A stretch of 64,000 nt of DNA from Macrostomum hystrix (Eukaryota; Platyhelminthes; Macrostomidae), in NCBI GenBank assembly GCA_950097015.1, contig CATNEN010000025.1, positions 124,001 through 188,000 on the forward strand, written 5' to 3'. The stretch's first letter is position 1. Every line of letters begins with the position of its first letter. A model generated the notes under the pieces. The model was not told the origin of the DNA. It was given only the letters and a program-made list of their open reading frames with translations, and did no database searches. Below, in pieces: positions 1-11,364 of this stretch. A program made the position numbers and the translations under genes.

Positions 1-41
1 GAATTAATAAATATTAACTATCGGAATGGAATAGAATGATC

Positions 42-680
42 AGTGAAGGGAGAGTGGCAGAGCTGTAAAGGGAGAGTGGCAGGGTGGTGAAGGGAGAGTG
101 GCAGGGTAGTGAAGGGAGAGTGGCAGGGTAGTAAAGGGAGAGTGGCAGGGTAGTGAAGGGAGAGTGGCAGGGTAGTGAAGGGAGAGTGGTAGTTTATTGA
201 AGGGAGAGTGGCAGGGTAGTGAAGGGAGAGTGGCAGGGTAGTGAAGGGAGAGTAGCAGGGTAGTGAAGGGAGAGTGGCAGGGTGGTAAAGGGAGAGTGGC
301 AGGGTGGTGACGGGAGAGTGGCAGGGTAGTGAAGGGAGAGTGGCAGAGTGGTGAAGGGAGAGTGGCAGGGTAGTGAAGGGAGAGTGGCAGGGTAGTGAAG
401 GGAGAGTGGCAGGGCTGTGAAGGGAGAGTGGCAGGGTAGTGAAGGGAGAGTGGCAGGGTAGTGAAGGGAGAGTGGCAGGGTGGTGAAGGGAGAGTGGCAG
501 GGTGGTGACGGGAGAGTGGCAGGGTAGTGAAGGGAGAGTGGCAGGGTAGTGAAGGGAGAGTGGCAGGGTAGTGAAGGGAGAGTGGCAGGGTAGTGAAGGG
601 AGAGTGGCAGGGTAGTGAAGGGAGAGTGGCAGGGCTGTGAAGGGAGAGTGGCAGGGTAGTGAAGGGAGAGTGGCAGGCAG
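42..680. repeat. 22-bp minisatellite (about 29 copies)
   Basis: Tandem array of a 22-bp unit (core gaagggagagtggcaggg, then tagt or tggt). Variant units carry gtgacggg, a ctgtgaag junction or one truncated motif. It starts about 40 bp from the window edge and ends about 12 bp before the splice donor of a WDR44-like exon, so it fills the start of an intron. Because 22 is not a multiple of three and the G-rich unit lacks stops on the minus strand, it gives long but meaningless minus-strand ORFs that read into the WDR44 exon. Confidence 0.95.
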
Positions 681-691
681 TGGCAGCACAC

Positions 692-3600
692 CTTAAAGAA
701 GCCGCGGTTCCTCTTCCTCCGCTTGACCGTGCTCTCCTTGTACAGGTCGATGAGTGTGTGGTAGGAGAGCTTTTCGGCGGTGTCGTAGAACATCACCCGG
801 CCGTCGTAGGTGCCAACAGCCAGCAGCTGGCCCCCTCGGCAGAAGCAGAGCGCCGTGATCATGTTGGTGTGCCTGGTTGGCACTTGTCTCCAGGCGGACA
901 CTTTCTTATCTGACAGGCTCCATAGGCGCAGCTTGCCGTCCATGCTGCCAGAGACAAAGACTCGATCGTCCTTGGGGTGGAAGGCGATGGCGGGCACGTA
1001 GTCCGAATGGGAGAAGCTGCACAGGCAGTCCTGCTTGTGCACATGCCAGAGGCGGACCTGGGTAATGAGGAGAAAAAAGACCTACCATATTTACACATCC
1101 TTTTTTAGCCAGAAAGTCTAGATGAAGCTAACCAGGATTGGATTGTTACCTACTCGATATGTATCGAAAAAAGGGATTGTAGTCTATTATTTGAAACATC
1201 GGAGTCACGACTAGAAGGTGGAGGGTTCGATTCCCGACTCCACTGGAACAATGTGCTTTTTAGGAAGACACTTGAAACATTGGATTGCTTCAGTTCACCC
1301 TACTGCTAAATGGGTACCAGCATTGGCTGGGTTAATTGAGGGTGGGTGTGGAGCACCCCAGTCTTTGCTGTTGGCCGCACATCTGGCCCGATTGGGCCAT
1401 CGAAATAATTGAAATACGGGTACAAAATAATTGGAAGCTGGTTTCAGCTTCCTAATCGATAGCTACCCGATATGTATCGAAATATTTATCTATACGTAAT
1501 GCGACGGAGGCATTCCGAGATTTTGACGCAGAGAAGAATAGACAGTTAGTAAAAGAAATGGGCAATAAGAAACAGACTAACCAGCCCAGTCCACTTACGG
1601 TGCAGTCCATGGACGCACTGAGCAGGAAGAGATTCCTGGACCAGCTGAGATCCAGCACAGGCGCCTCGTGTCCCCGGCAAACAAGGAATGGCTTGGATCT
1701 GAACGGACTCTTGCGCGAGTTCTCCAATTCGTCGTCGGCTACGCTGCTCCAGCCTTCGCTTTCGGCGGCTCCGCTAGCCGAAGACACACTGTCCAAAAAG
1801 TCGTCGTCGTCGTTATTGACAATGGCAGCTTCGGCTCGGCTCATCAGGCGGCCAATCGTCGACGAGCCGGATGAGGCGGCCTCAAACCTGGCGCTGACTC
1901 GCTGCCTGGCCGCGTCGTAGCGCCTGTAGTGAGTGCGCAGGACGAACATCCTCACCGAGTTGTCGTTGCAGCCGGTGGCTAAGAAAACTCCGCAGGGTGA
2001 AAAGCGCAGGCACCAGACTGTGGCGCAATGTTCGTGCCGGATCTCCTGCACCAGCTTGATGTTGATAAAGTCTTTGTCGCCCTTCTTTGCCCTGGCGGCT
2101 CTGAGAAGAACAAGATAAGGAGACTTGTCAAGACTCACGCCATAAAGGGCCAACCAGTTGCATTCCCCAACCCGCATGGCAGTCAGTGGAATAGGCAGAA
2201 GAATTCTTACTCTTGCTGGTTGTGGGTCTACTGTCACGAATTCATGAGCAAGTGCTCACAGCTCATGAAGTGTATTTCGATTGCTTTTTAAAACTGTTCC
2301 AATTAGCAACTTTGGACGACACAAAAGCAAGAGAAAGTGATCGTCAGAACTATTTGGAAAATATAAGCGCTTGAGTTGCTTTGGAGAAGTCAAACAACCA
2401 CTGTTGTAGAGATCCTAGTCCACTAAGTAAAATAGAAAAAAGCAAAACAATCTAACGACTCTTTAAAGAGGCACCAAAAGTCGGTACATGGTCGCATTGC
2501 GAGGCTAGATTACTCTACGTTTAGTAGAGTAATTTTCTAAAAAGTTGCAAATACGGATGACCTCTCTCACCCCAGCTAATGCTTGTACCCATTTATAAGC
2601 TGGGTGAACTCCACAGAACGGGAATCGAACCCCGACCTTCAAGTCGTGAGTCCGATTTTCTAACACAGTGGCATCCCTAACTCAATTGACTAAACAGCTG
2701 TACGCAGCCCTCAGATGCACTGAGAAATAGCTTTCTGTCGGCTGTAAGTCAAACCCGATTCGACTAATAAACGGAAGACAAAAAACGCCCCATTATTTAG
2801 GACTCACAGTTGAAACCTCTGATTCGCAAATGATTCAGTACAATGGACTCAATAGACGCACCTGAACTTCATGCCCTTGCTTAGATCCAGGCAATAGTCC
2901 AGCTCCTCGTCAGACTCGGCAACCTGGCCAACTAAACCGGACCGGCCGTCCGGTTTGCGAAATCTTCGCCTAAAGCCGGCCGCCTGGTCCAAGGCGTGGG
3001 CCAGGACTCGGCCGAGGCTGGCAAAGGGGCCGGTGGCGCGCGGACCCGACGAACTCGCGCCATCCGAGTTGTCCGCCGCGGCGGCAGCGGCCGATACTGA
3101 CGTCACCGAAGAGGCGGCCGCGGCAGCTGCGGATGACAATGATCCAGCTGCGACAGGGACCGATGTCGAGCCAGGAGGAGCCGACGTGGAACCAGTTGAG
3201 GTGCCTCCTGCTAGTTCCGGTTCAGCGAATTCGCCCCAGTTGTCGTCGGGTCGAGACAGAGTCGCTCGCTCTATCATAGGAGCGTCAAGAGGGAATCTGG
3301 GCGGCTGCAGCTGCGGCGGTGGCTGCTGCGGAGGTGAGGGCTCCTCCGACTGGGGTGGCAAGCCTGGCATGGAAGGCGGCAAGGTAGCCGTGTTCGGATC
3401 CGGAAACCGTCGGCCAGACGCAGCTGGAAGACCAGCTCCATCCGAAGCGGCGGAGGCCGCAGCAGCGGAGACGGCTGCTCCGCCGTTCGAGTCGCTGCCA
3501 GTGTCGGTTGTGCCCGACTCTGGCATCATCGAGTCACGATTCATCGCAGAAGGCATTGTAGCTGCGTGCAGCCTGACGGCCGGTATTGACGCCGTCGGAG

Positions 3601-3955
3601 GTCGTCTCTGAAACAGAGGCTCTCCCGCCGGAGCCACAGCACCACCGCCTCCTACTGGGTCATAGAAGCTGTTCGTAGTCTCGAATGGCGAGCCGACAAT
3701 AGAGCTAGCGTGGCGCTGAGACGTATCAGTGACGGAGTCAACGACAGTGACAGCTGTAGACGTGGCCGCGGAGGCATCATCGTCTGGACAGTCAAAGAAG
3801 ATCTCAGAGTCGGAGCCATCTTCGGCTTCGTCGGAGGAAACGGCAATGGCGGCAGAATTTGCCACCACAGAAAGCGCGGCAGACTTAAATTGATGATAAA
3901 GAGATATTTTAGGGCCAGATTTTTTGTTTTTATTAGCACGAAAGCACGACAGCAT
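692..3955 (-). CDS. WDR44: WDR44-like WD40 protein (Rab11 effector), 3 exons, 3' part outside window
   Basis: Exons on the minus strand: about 3890 or 3955 to 2862, 2100 to 1599, and 1057 to 692. Further exons must lie left of base 1. Donors are GTGCGT (2861), GTAAGT (1598) and GTGTGC (691); acceptors lie just above 2100 and 1057; codon phases match at both junctions. The N-terminal exon encodes SEIFFDCPDDD, matching the FFAT-like VAP-binding motif near the start of human WDR44 (EFYDAPED), then about 300 residues of low-complexity Pro/Ser/Ala. Exon 2 carries the first WD repeat (HEHCATVWCLRFSPCG), an acidic Ser-rich insert and a second repeat (GHEAPVLDLSWSRNLFLLSA). Exon 3 has two more repeats (AIAFHPKDDRVFVSGSMDGK, VGTYDGRVMFYDT). 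WDR44 binds Rab11 on recycling endosomes and VAP proteins on the ER. The start is uncertain: the Met at 3955 is open, but an acceptor-like AAG near 3890 could mark the exon edge. Introns hold SINE fragments and a minisatellite. Confidence 0.9.
1194..1405 (+). repeat. SINE-A copy (tRNA-derived), internally deleted
   Basis: Contains a pol III B-box-like ggttcgattcc and the family body (gcttcagttcaccc, gggtaccagcattggctggg, cacatctggcccgattgggc). The A-box part and the palindromic core found in other copies are missing. It lies in a WDR44-like intron. Confidence 0.75.
2190..2245 (+). repeat. Possible SINE-B tail fragment
   Basis: gcagaagaattcttactctt followed by gctggttgtgggtctactgt resembles the 3' part of SINE-B copies near 24980-25020 and 29745-29785. 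Short and diverged. Confidence 0.4.
2560..2760 (-). repeat. Rearranged SINE-A fragments
   Basis: 2566-2665 is a minus-oriented SINE-A head (cgggaatcgaaccccgacct, the reverse of a B box). 2692-2755 is a plus-oriented tail fragment (cagctgtacgcagccctcag). The two pieces face opposite ways, so this is either two insertions or one internally inverted copy. Confidence 0.65.
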
Positions 3956-4216
3956 GTTGCAAATGTGGGTCTTATTAAAATGTGAGTTTAACTAGCGTGT
4001 GAATTTAACTAGCGAGCGAAGGGTCCATCCTAAATAGACAGAATCCCTTAAGTTTAAAACTATATACAGCCCTTCACAAAACTATAGTAGCATTGTAGCG
4101 GAATAATTTTAATTTATAATCTAAGCAAGAATGTTTCTTGCGTGCTTGTAGATTATATTTTATAGTCACCTGGGGCAAGCGGCGCCTTCTAGCAACTACA
4201 AAGTGAATCGGTAGGG

Positions 4217-5450
4217 GTGCCCTCAAGCAGCTGTTTGGCCGACAGCACAATGGCAGTGGCAGTGGCGCGGTTGGCCAGGATTAAACATGCGCTTCGCGAA
4301 GCAGGCCTTGAGCGGTCCCACGCAAGTGCAGTCAGACATTGGATCGACCTCGGTGACATCGTCGGTGCCTGCCGCATAGTAATCAACGAAGGAAAACTAG
4401 CGGCAGCTGATGAGGCCACCCTGTCGGCGCTGCAGGCCAAGCACTCGGCCATGGAAGACCTGCCGCCTCCACTTCTCAAACTTTCCCTGGAGCAGCTGCT
4501 CACCGCCGTGGTCTGCACCCAGGCAGGCGACGCCCCTGGCCCGGACAGGCTGTGGTCGGCGCATCTGAAGCTGCTTGCTGCGCCAGCTTGTTGGCTTCGT
4601 CAAGAAGGTCGGCGCCTGCGCGACTCGCCGTCGGTCTCGCGCTACGAAATGGTTGCACGCACCACTTGCGCTTCAGTCAAAGAACAGGCCCCTACGGAGG
4701 TCGGCTTCGGTGTCTGAGGAGGCGCGTAGGTTGCTGTCCGTTGTTTTCTGTGCGCAGCTGATGGCTGTCAGGGCCTTGTCAAGTTGGACTTTTTTACGCA
4801 TTTAACTCTATTTTCCACAGAGTCACGATAGGCGCATTGATCCACTCTTTACCTTCCACAGCTCGAGCGCTTGGTGCGCTGTGCCTATGGCGGAAGGTCC
4901 GAACTGCTTTTCAGCGCCCACGATTCCGTCAGCGGGGTGCAGGGAGACCCGCTGCTGTTTGCCCTGGCAATTCGAGACATCTCACAGAGGGGGGCAATGT
5001 GGACCTTGCCGTCTGGTACGAGGACGTCTCGTAAATGGACAAAGGAACAATTTGAGGCCGTGCAGACCAAGTCAAAGCCTAGATCAAGCGCATGACAGAG
5101 GCTTCTGCCACCGTCGGCCTCCAGCTCAAGGAAGCCAAATGAAAAGCTGTGTCCGCTGATCCCTTGTTCATCCACGGCATCCATGAAATCCTATCTGGCT
5201 GCTTCTTGAAGCTGTAGTCAATGCATCTGCTGTTGATTAATCGGCTAAGCATGCCCTCAGTCTGTGCACAATCATCAAGCGGCTTGGCTCCATCAACCGC
5301 CATGACACATCATTTCCCTGCTCTGCCCCTTGTGTGATGTGGCTGTGGAGATGGTCAACCATCTGTTCTTCTGTTCTAGCTGTCCACAGACAGTTTTCAC
5401 TCCTCTGTACCCATGGACCCAGCCCATTACAGAATTCGCTCAAATTGGAA
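4217..5450 (+). pseudogene. Degenerate reverse-transcriptase pseudogene (retroelement remnant)
   Basis: Fragments of one reverse-transcriptase-like protein occur in order but in different frames. 4217-4717 includes DLPPPLLKLSLEQLLTAVV and the ...GDAPGPDRL... linker typical of the region before RT motif 1. 4850-5030 encodes RCAYGGRSELLFSAHDSVSG followed by VQGDPLLFALAI, which matches the QGDPL...LLFALAI RT motif. About 5090-5150 resembles the next block (TEASATVGLQLKEAK). About 5300-5430 encodes a Cys/His knuckle-like segment (FPCSALCDVAVEMVNHLFFC). Frameshifts and stops separate the pieces and no YADD-type catalytic motif was seen, so it is inactive. The element class (non-LTR or related) is an inference. 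Confidence 0.7.
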
Positions 5451-6884
5451 TCTTATAGATCAAACATGTAACATAAATGTAAGCAAATACTTGGATATAT
5501 CCCTAAAAGAGCACATATTTCCTTAAAAATGTCTTCAAAATCAGACACCATGAAGAGTGATAGCAACAACCTGATTCTTGCACAGAAGCTTATCTTTCAG
5601 TATATCATTTCATAGACAATAATTTTAAAGCAACTATGATTGTAACTGAATATAAAAAGTTGAGTAATGAATAAATAATAGTGGGTATACATGTGAAAGA
5701 GATCTAAACATGACATTGGAGAAATAAGAATAGAAAGCTATAATTTTCAAAAATGGAATGATTTCCCAATTTTTTTAACTTTTCACATTGAACAGTTAAA
5801 CTCAATTATTTTAAAAGTAATGTTTACTCGCAAACAAACTCATAGCATAAATAATAAGTAAAATTGTATATATTTAATTTCTTTCATTAAAAAAATTCTA
5901 TGTAAAGAAAGGCTACAACAGAGAGTGTAACCCACTGGCTTCTAGTGGGCCACAGTGTGTCATGGACACTAGAACTAAGGTTTAAAGTTGATTGGAAAAC
6001 CCAAAGTTTTCTTCATGTTGCCTTTTGTCAGCTTGTTCACTGCCACTGCAGCAGTTACTGGCACTTTTATTACATGCAAAATCTGAATCATTCTCACTAG
6101 CTACTATTACTAGAAACAAAAACAGCAATTTAGTTTTGGCCTAGGGCAGCTGTACTATAAGGAATAAAAATATATCATGAATATTGTTCAAGGACATTAT
6201 ACTGCTTAGGTCAGGAGAATTAATTTAATTATAAAAGCAAAGAGCAAAAAAGCAAGAAGCTAAGTAAATAAGTACTGTACTATATGCCAATTCAAATACT
6301 AAAAAACCAATGTACATGTAGCAACAAATTAATATAATTATAAATCAAACAAATTAATAAATAAAGCCGCAGCCTATGCCAATGTCATTAGCATAGTTCT
6401 TAAAAAAGACAATAAATCAAAAGCTTTATGGCCAGTTAAAACTGCACTATTGCTGCCATGTACTAGCTAGCTTGCATTGAATACCCTATTCAGACAATCA
6501 ACTAACTGGTGCTAGTAATAACTATTAAACAATATACTATATAGTGTACGCATTACGCATAGCCATTCTAGAGTTCTAGATATGTAATTTAATATATGAT
6601 TACTTACATAGAAATCGCCAAAAGTTCATAAATAAAAGTGATCGTGATTCAAATATTTAGAGCTTTTCGCTAGGTTATTTTTAATGTAGATAGCTAGCTA
6701 ACTTAGCAGAAAATGCTCATTAACCCTTTTTATACTAAAACTATACAATGAAAATATTTTATAAACATTTTTATCAAATTACTTTAAAAGATTACTTTAC
6801 AAAAACGGTCTAGATACTTAAAATATATATGATTCAACAAAATCATTTATAATATCCTACATCAAAATATGCTTAACACTTGTT

Positions 6885-6916
6885 GAGCACGACACGACGT
6901 GGGTCGTGTCGTGTTC
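6885..6916. repeat. 14-bp hairpin with 4-nt loop
   Basis: gagcacgacacgac is followed by gtgg and then by gtcgtgtcgtgttc. All positions pair except one G-T wobble. It is a GC-rich stem in an otherwise AT-rich region. It does not match the histone mRNA stem-loop. Confidence 0.8.
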
Positions 6917-7198
6917 TTAGAAAAGTCTCGGTAAAGCTAAATTTGATTCCGCGCTAAATTTTGGTATAGTATCGTAATATTATAAGTGATACATTTTGAC
7001 TTAGTTTAATCGACAAAATACCATTAATTGTATTCACACAACAAGGGATTGGTGATAACTCCAAAAAGCATCACAAATCACAGAGATAAAAAAACACAAT
7101 GCATCATAATATTGTATACCACAGTAAAAGAAGGCTAAAAAATCTTCATTTAGTAGTTTTTGCGACTCCTCACATGCGTGTGCATACGTGCGCGCGCA

Positions 7199-7221
7199 TG
7201 AGTGTGTGTTGTGTGTGTGTG

Positions 7222-7272
<51 letters not shown>
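7199..7272. repeat. (GT)n microsatellite
   Basis: Nearly pure GT run interrupted by GTGAGTGTGA. It gives a spurious His-Thr repeat ORF on the minus strand. Confidence 0.95.
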
Positions 7273-7273
<1 letters not shown>

Positions 7274-8793
7274 CGTAATCTGATGCGAATTCGAAAATAG
7301 GAGAAACCGAGGTTCTCTTCGCATCTCGCCTGCACAAGGCTATACTGCAATTGTAGCTAATTAAGCCCGCGGAAAATCGGTCCATAATTTGCGTTGCGGA
7401 TCTTCAAATGGCAAAAACATGCATAATCATATTTTGCTTTTCCGCTTTTAGTAACCAAAAGTTTTTTTTCTTCGTTGTGGCTTATTTTAAACCTGTTCAA
7501 CGAAAAAATAAAATTCCTCTATTCTTTTTCTGAACAAGTTCAAATTCTAATTAGAAATTCAACTTTCCGAGTAAATCAAGCGGACAATAGAGGTCATGGT
7601 TTCGAAGCTTTGAGTCTTAAAAATAAGTCAGTGGTGATTTTATAGCTTTCTGGATCTGTCATCTTTCTGTTATCATTCTTCGGAAATTGTATATGGCACA
7701 ATTCCTAGCTAGATAACTATGCGTTATATTTAGTTTTTGTTAACCCAAAATTAGAAACTGTTTTGAAGAGACGAAATCTTTTCTTGCTCTCCGTCACTGA
7801 GTGCTAGCTGCGATGCTGCATGTTGCCATCCTTTTAGGCGAAGGGTAAGACCACATAGCGAACTCATGTGTGCTCAAATCCTTTGTCCAAGGTTGGGCTG
7901 ACGCGCACCACACAAAATTTGGAACGCACAATGTTATCTTATTAATGGCATTGTCCAATTCTTTTCCGATATATGTCAGTAGTTCTATTCATAGAACGAA
8001 TTTTCGTTGCCTTTGACTCGTATGACGCATGACGTGTTTTTTTCTTGAATTTATGTCAGAACTGCAGGTAATTAAAGCAGAGAAGTACGAGGCTCGTATA
8101 GGCAAGCGTAAGACAATATTATTCTAAATAAATGATTAGCCTCAAACTGATTCTCGTAGCACGCCCCGAGGCCTGCAGAGCTCAGGGCTTTAGGCTGTGT
8201 ACATCCATGGGCGGCAACTGGAGATGGCAACGACCTTCACTGTGCATATATGTATATGCGTACATATGCTCAGAGCTCTACTGAGTACAATGAATCTTTC
8301 AGTGCTATGCTGAGCTAACAACACAATCGCAATTGGAGAGTATGGTATAGGCGCAGAGAAAAGCCAAGTACAAAAATATTATACAAGAAAGAAAATCATT
8401 TGACCGAAGAGAAATTAAATATTTCAGAAAACCAAGCCACTAGCTAAACGTTTAAGTTCTTTATTAGTCCTCTCTAGCCATACAGCTACAGCAGCTGCAT
8501 TTTACTGGCACTACACCAACACGCCTCTAGCCGTAGACCAGCTCGGACCTGCTCAAGAGCACACTCGAAAGACTCCACGCACCCACCCTGCGACCCAGCC
8601 ACTCAGAGCTGTCCGAGCCGGGGATAGAAAGTAAAAAGAATAGAAGGGAACTCTGAAGTTTGGAAAATATTCATATTTTCTTCATTTTCTTCCTGTCGCA
8701 CAGAAACCAAGCACTCTCGCTGGGCTGCAGAAAGTTGACAAGCAACGACTAAGCATTTTTGTGAGATCTCCGCAACTTGCTGCTTCGATTGGC

Positions 8794-10463
8794 ATGCATT
8801 CTCAACTATCACAGGTGACCGTCGTGCTGGTGGTGGCAGCAATCGGCCTATTCACTCCGACGGCAGGCCAGATTAACACCTACGGCTGCTCCAGCTCCGG
8901 CTTCTCTCAGCGTAGGCTGACAAATTTTGGCAAGTTCACCTTTATAATGGCACCTCTGGCGCCAAATGCGTCCAACCTGCAAGCGAACATGGACTGCAGC
9001 ATCACAATCATTGGATACAGCACAAGCCGTTGGATCGTCACCATTGACTCCATCAATCTCGGCGCCTATCAGGTAGGCAGGAAAAGAAGCTCTCATAAAA
9101 TTGAGACTTCAGTATCGACATTTCCTCGGTGCAGGTGTCCAAAACGCACTTATGACGATAGTTGTAATTAAACACTGGAAGAAATGACTTTTATTCAATA
9201 AATGCTTTAAAAACTTTTACGTCTACACTTGTACATTGCTTTTGATACCTATGCCCATGAGTATTGAACGTACGTACAGCAGTACACGTGCATAATAACA
9301 TACAGCGGGTGATCAGTGATAATACGGGGCAACTCAACCACGTACTTCTCAGGCCGAGTTCAACATTTACGAGGGCGAAACGACGAGCGGAAAGAATTTT
9401 CTGTCGCTGACTAACTCTAGCTCGGTGATTCGACAGTTCGGCATCAACTCCGGCACCTTCACAGCGCGACAGACGACCAGTTCAGGACCGGCTGGTCTTG
9501 CTACCGGCCTTCGGATGACGGTGGAGCATCTGGACACTACCGACTGTCCATCGGGCTGGTACACTGTGAGCAGCAGCTCAGGATATTGCTACGGTGTGCC
9601 TAAACTGGCTGGAAATCTGACTTACGATCAGTCCGCCAAGGCGTGCAACATGATGCTCGCCAACCTGGTCATGGGCAACTTTGACTACGACTCAATCTTG
9701 TCGGAGCTTCTGTCGGCGCCAATCAGCGTGGTGAATCCGCGCTTAGCCTACTGGGTCGGCATGTACATGTTCGACAAAAGTAGCGAGCCAAAGTTTCTCA
9801 ATAAGTACACCTCGCTAGAGTGAGTTGTCTTAAAGTAATCAATTGCTTTTTAAGCCATCTCTATTCCAAAATATAATCGCAATCATTGAAGCTTAATATA
9901 TTAAAATGAATCTTGATTGCAGTAGCATTTCTGGCAGCATGTGCACCTACAGCTCCAGCTGCCAGTGCATTGCCTATCAAAGTGGCCGCTTCTACAATGA
10001 CGAGTGCACCAACCGGCGCCAGTACATCTGCTACATGCCCCGCGGCGGCACCAGCTCCTACTACGACATCGCCAGCCTAATAGCCACGGCAAGCACCATT
10101 GTAACTATCATCGCCATTGTGCTAACGGTCGGATTTGTCCTCGCTGTTCTGATCAGCCTCATCGTTGTAATCGTCTGCTGCATTCGGCGCAACTCTGTTG
10201 CGCGTCGTAACAGGCGCCAAAACGCCGACGCCAACGCTGGAGCGTTGGCTGCAACCCCGGCGAATCCGTACCCGACAATGCCGCCACCACCACCGCCACA
10301 GCCGGAAGCGCCGCCCTACACAATCAGCGCGCCTCCGTTTGCCACCTACTCAAATCTGGGCTTCAACGCTGGAGCTATCGGTCCCGCTGCAGAGCCCGGA
10401 GCTAATGTCGAGAAGCCGCCGCCCTATAACCCGGAGTGGAACGGGCATCAGGTACCAGCCTGA
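8794..10463 (+). CDS. Type I membrane C-type lectin with CUB-like domain and PY-motif tail
   Basis: Three exons, 8794-9072, 9353-9819 and 9923-10463, give 428 aa. Donors are GTAGGC and GTGAGT; acceptors are TTCTCAG and TTGCAG; phases are 0 and 2. The ATG at 8794 opens a signal peptide (hydrophobic VTVVLVVAAIGLF, cleavage probably near TAGQ). Residues about 27-155 look like a CUB-type beta domain (MDCSITIIGYSTSRWIVTID). A C-type lectin domain follows: CPSGWYTV start, YCYG, AYWVGMYM at the WIGL position, and the ECTNRRQYIC end. No EPN/QPD or WND calcium-site motif is seen, so calcium-dependent sugar binding is doubtful. After it come one transmembrane helix (IVTIIAIVLTVGFVLAVLIS), a basic stop-transfer stretch (RRNSVARRNRR) and a Pro-rich cytoplasmic tail with PPPYNPEW, a WW-domain ligand. 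The likely role is cell-surface recognition or adhesion (inference). The ligand is unknown. Confidence 0.85.
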
Positions 10464-10988
10464 GTGCAACCTCTGAGGAAACACTAACTTTGATTGCGAT
10501 CGAATGCTGACATTGCTTAATATTGAGCCGGAAGAAATTGGTGTGCTTATTTTTAGAACATTCTCATTTTTTAATCTCTACTGACCCTTATTGCTTGGTA
10601 AACTTCACATCATTTAGTTTTTTCATTCTGTTGTGATCTGTTGGTGATATTTCTAAGACTACTTTATTTTACTCTAGGGTTTGACGCTTGAGAATTCTTT
10701 GTTATTTCAAGTGAAAGTCCCGGATTTATATTTTACATATGTTTGCCCCCACTGACAATGTACATGTAGTATCATTTAGCTGTCGATAGAGATTCATTGA
10801 GTTTGAATCAAAAATTTTTTTCTTTTTACTTTGCAGATCTGTTCAGATTATAAACTAGTTTCCAGCCATTGTGCTCACCAAAATATTCTGACATTTTTTA
10901 ATATAACGAATCGTTTCTCGCGAGTAAGCTGCCTATATTACTCAAGGTGTCGTACGACACTATGCGGCCCGTTGATTCCAGATCTTCG
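10464..10988. other. Lectin 3' flank, no gene recognised
   Basis: AT-rich; presumably the 3' UTR of the lectin followed by spacer. No canonical AATAAA was spotted soon after the stop. Confidence 0.5.
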
Positions 10989-10990
10989 TA

Positions 10991-11362
10991 CGAGGTGCGG
11001 TCAAGTTCAAGTGAGACAAACGCAATATGTATGGTAAATCCCACCCGATCATCTTCGCAAGTGCTTCATATTTTAGCTAGACTAATAGAGACAATCAGTG
11101 ACAAAAAAAGCAGTTTTTTTCATCGACTTCTGTCTTAGCTACAACTTGATAAAGTGCATCAGCCACAAGAACCCAAAAAATGGCGGAGCGGCCTAACAAT
11201 GGCCCCCATCCTCCCTACTCCCCAGACCTGGCGCCAGCTGACTATTTCCTCTTCCCAACGATGTTAAGATTCATGCTCTTTCAGAATAATCATCTGATTT
11301 CCTCTACAGTGTTTAATAACGAGGCTGCCGAGACTGTCTCACTTGAACTTGACCGCACCTCG
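10991..11362 (+). mobile_element. Mariner deletion derivative with identical 28-bp TIRs
   Basis: Inverted repeats at 10991-11018 and 11335-11362 match at all 28 positions (cgaggtgcggtcaag...) and are flanked by TA on both sides (10989-10990, 11363-11364), the Tc1/mariner target duplication. Inside, about 11180-11262 encodes GPHPPYSPDLAPADYFLF, the well-known mariner transposase block around the last catalytic Asp. The rest of the transposase gene is deleted and the reading frame decays after that block. Total length is 372 bp, so the copy is non-autonomous. Confidence 0.93.
11180..11270 (+). pseudogene. Mariner transposase C-terminal remnant
   Basis: The HPPYSPDLAPADYFLFP signature of the DD34D mariner transposase is preserved for about 28 codons inside the 372-bp element. 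The catalytic N-terminal two-thirds is absent. Confidence 0.85.
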
Positions 11363-11364
11363 TA

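Larger units (their letters stand above)
5460..8600. other. AT-rich intergenic region, no gene recognised
   Basis: About 3.1 kb of AT-rich sequence without a convincing ORF on either strand. It holds a perfect-looking hairpin at 6885-6916 and a (GT)n microsatellite at 7199-7272. The last part probably includes the promoter and 5' leader of the lectin gene, but no motif decides this. Confidence 0.6.

Noticed and set aside
2955-3611. 218-aa plus-strand ORF
   Set aside because: Antisense of the WDR44-like low-complexity exon; composition mirrors that exon.
7034-7385. His-Thr repeat ORFs
   Set aside because: Translation of the (GT)n microsatellite.
8761-8793. Alternative GTG start for the lectin gene
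   Set aside because: GTG starts are not used in animals; the ATG at 8794 gives a proper signal peptide.
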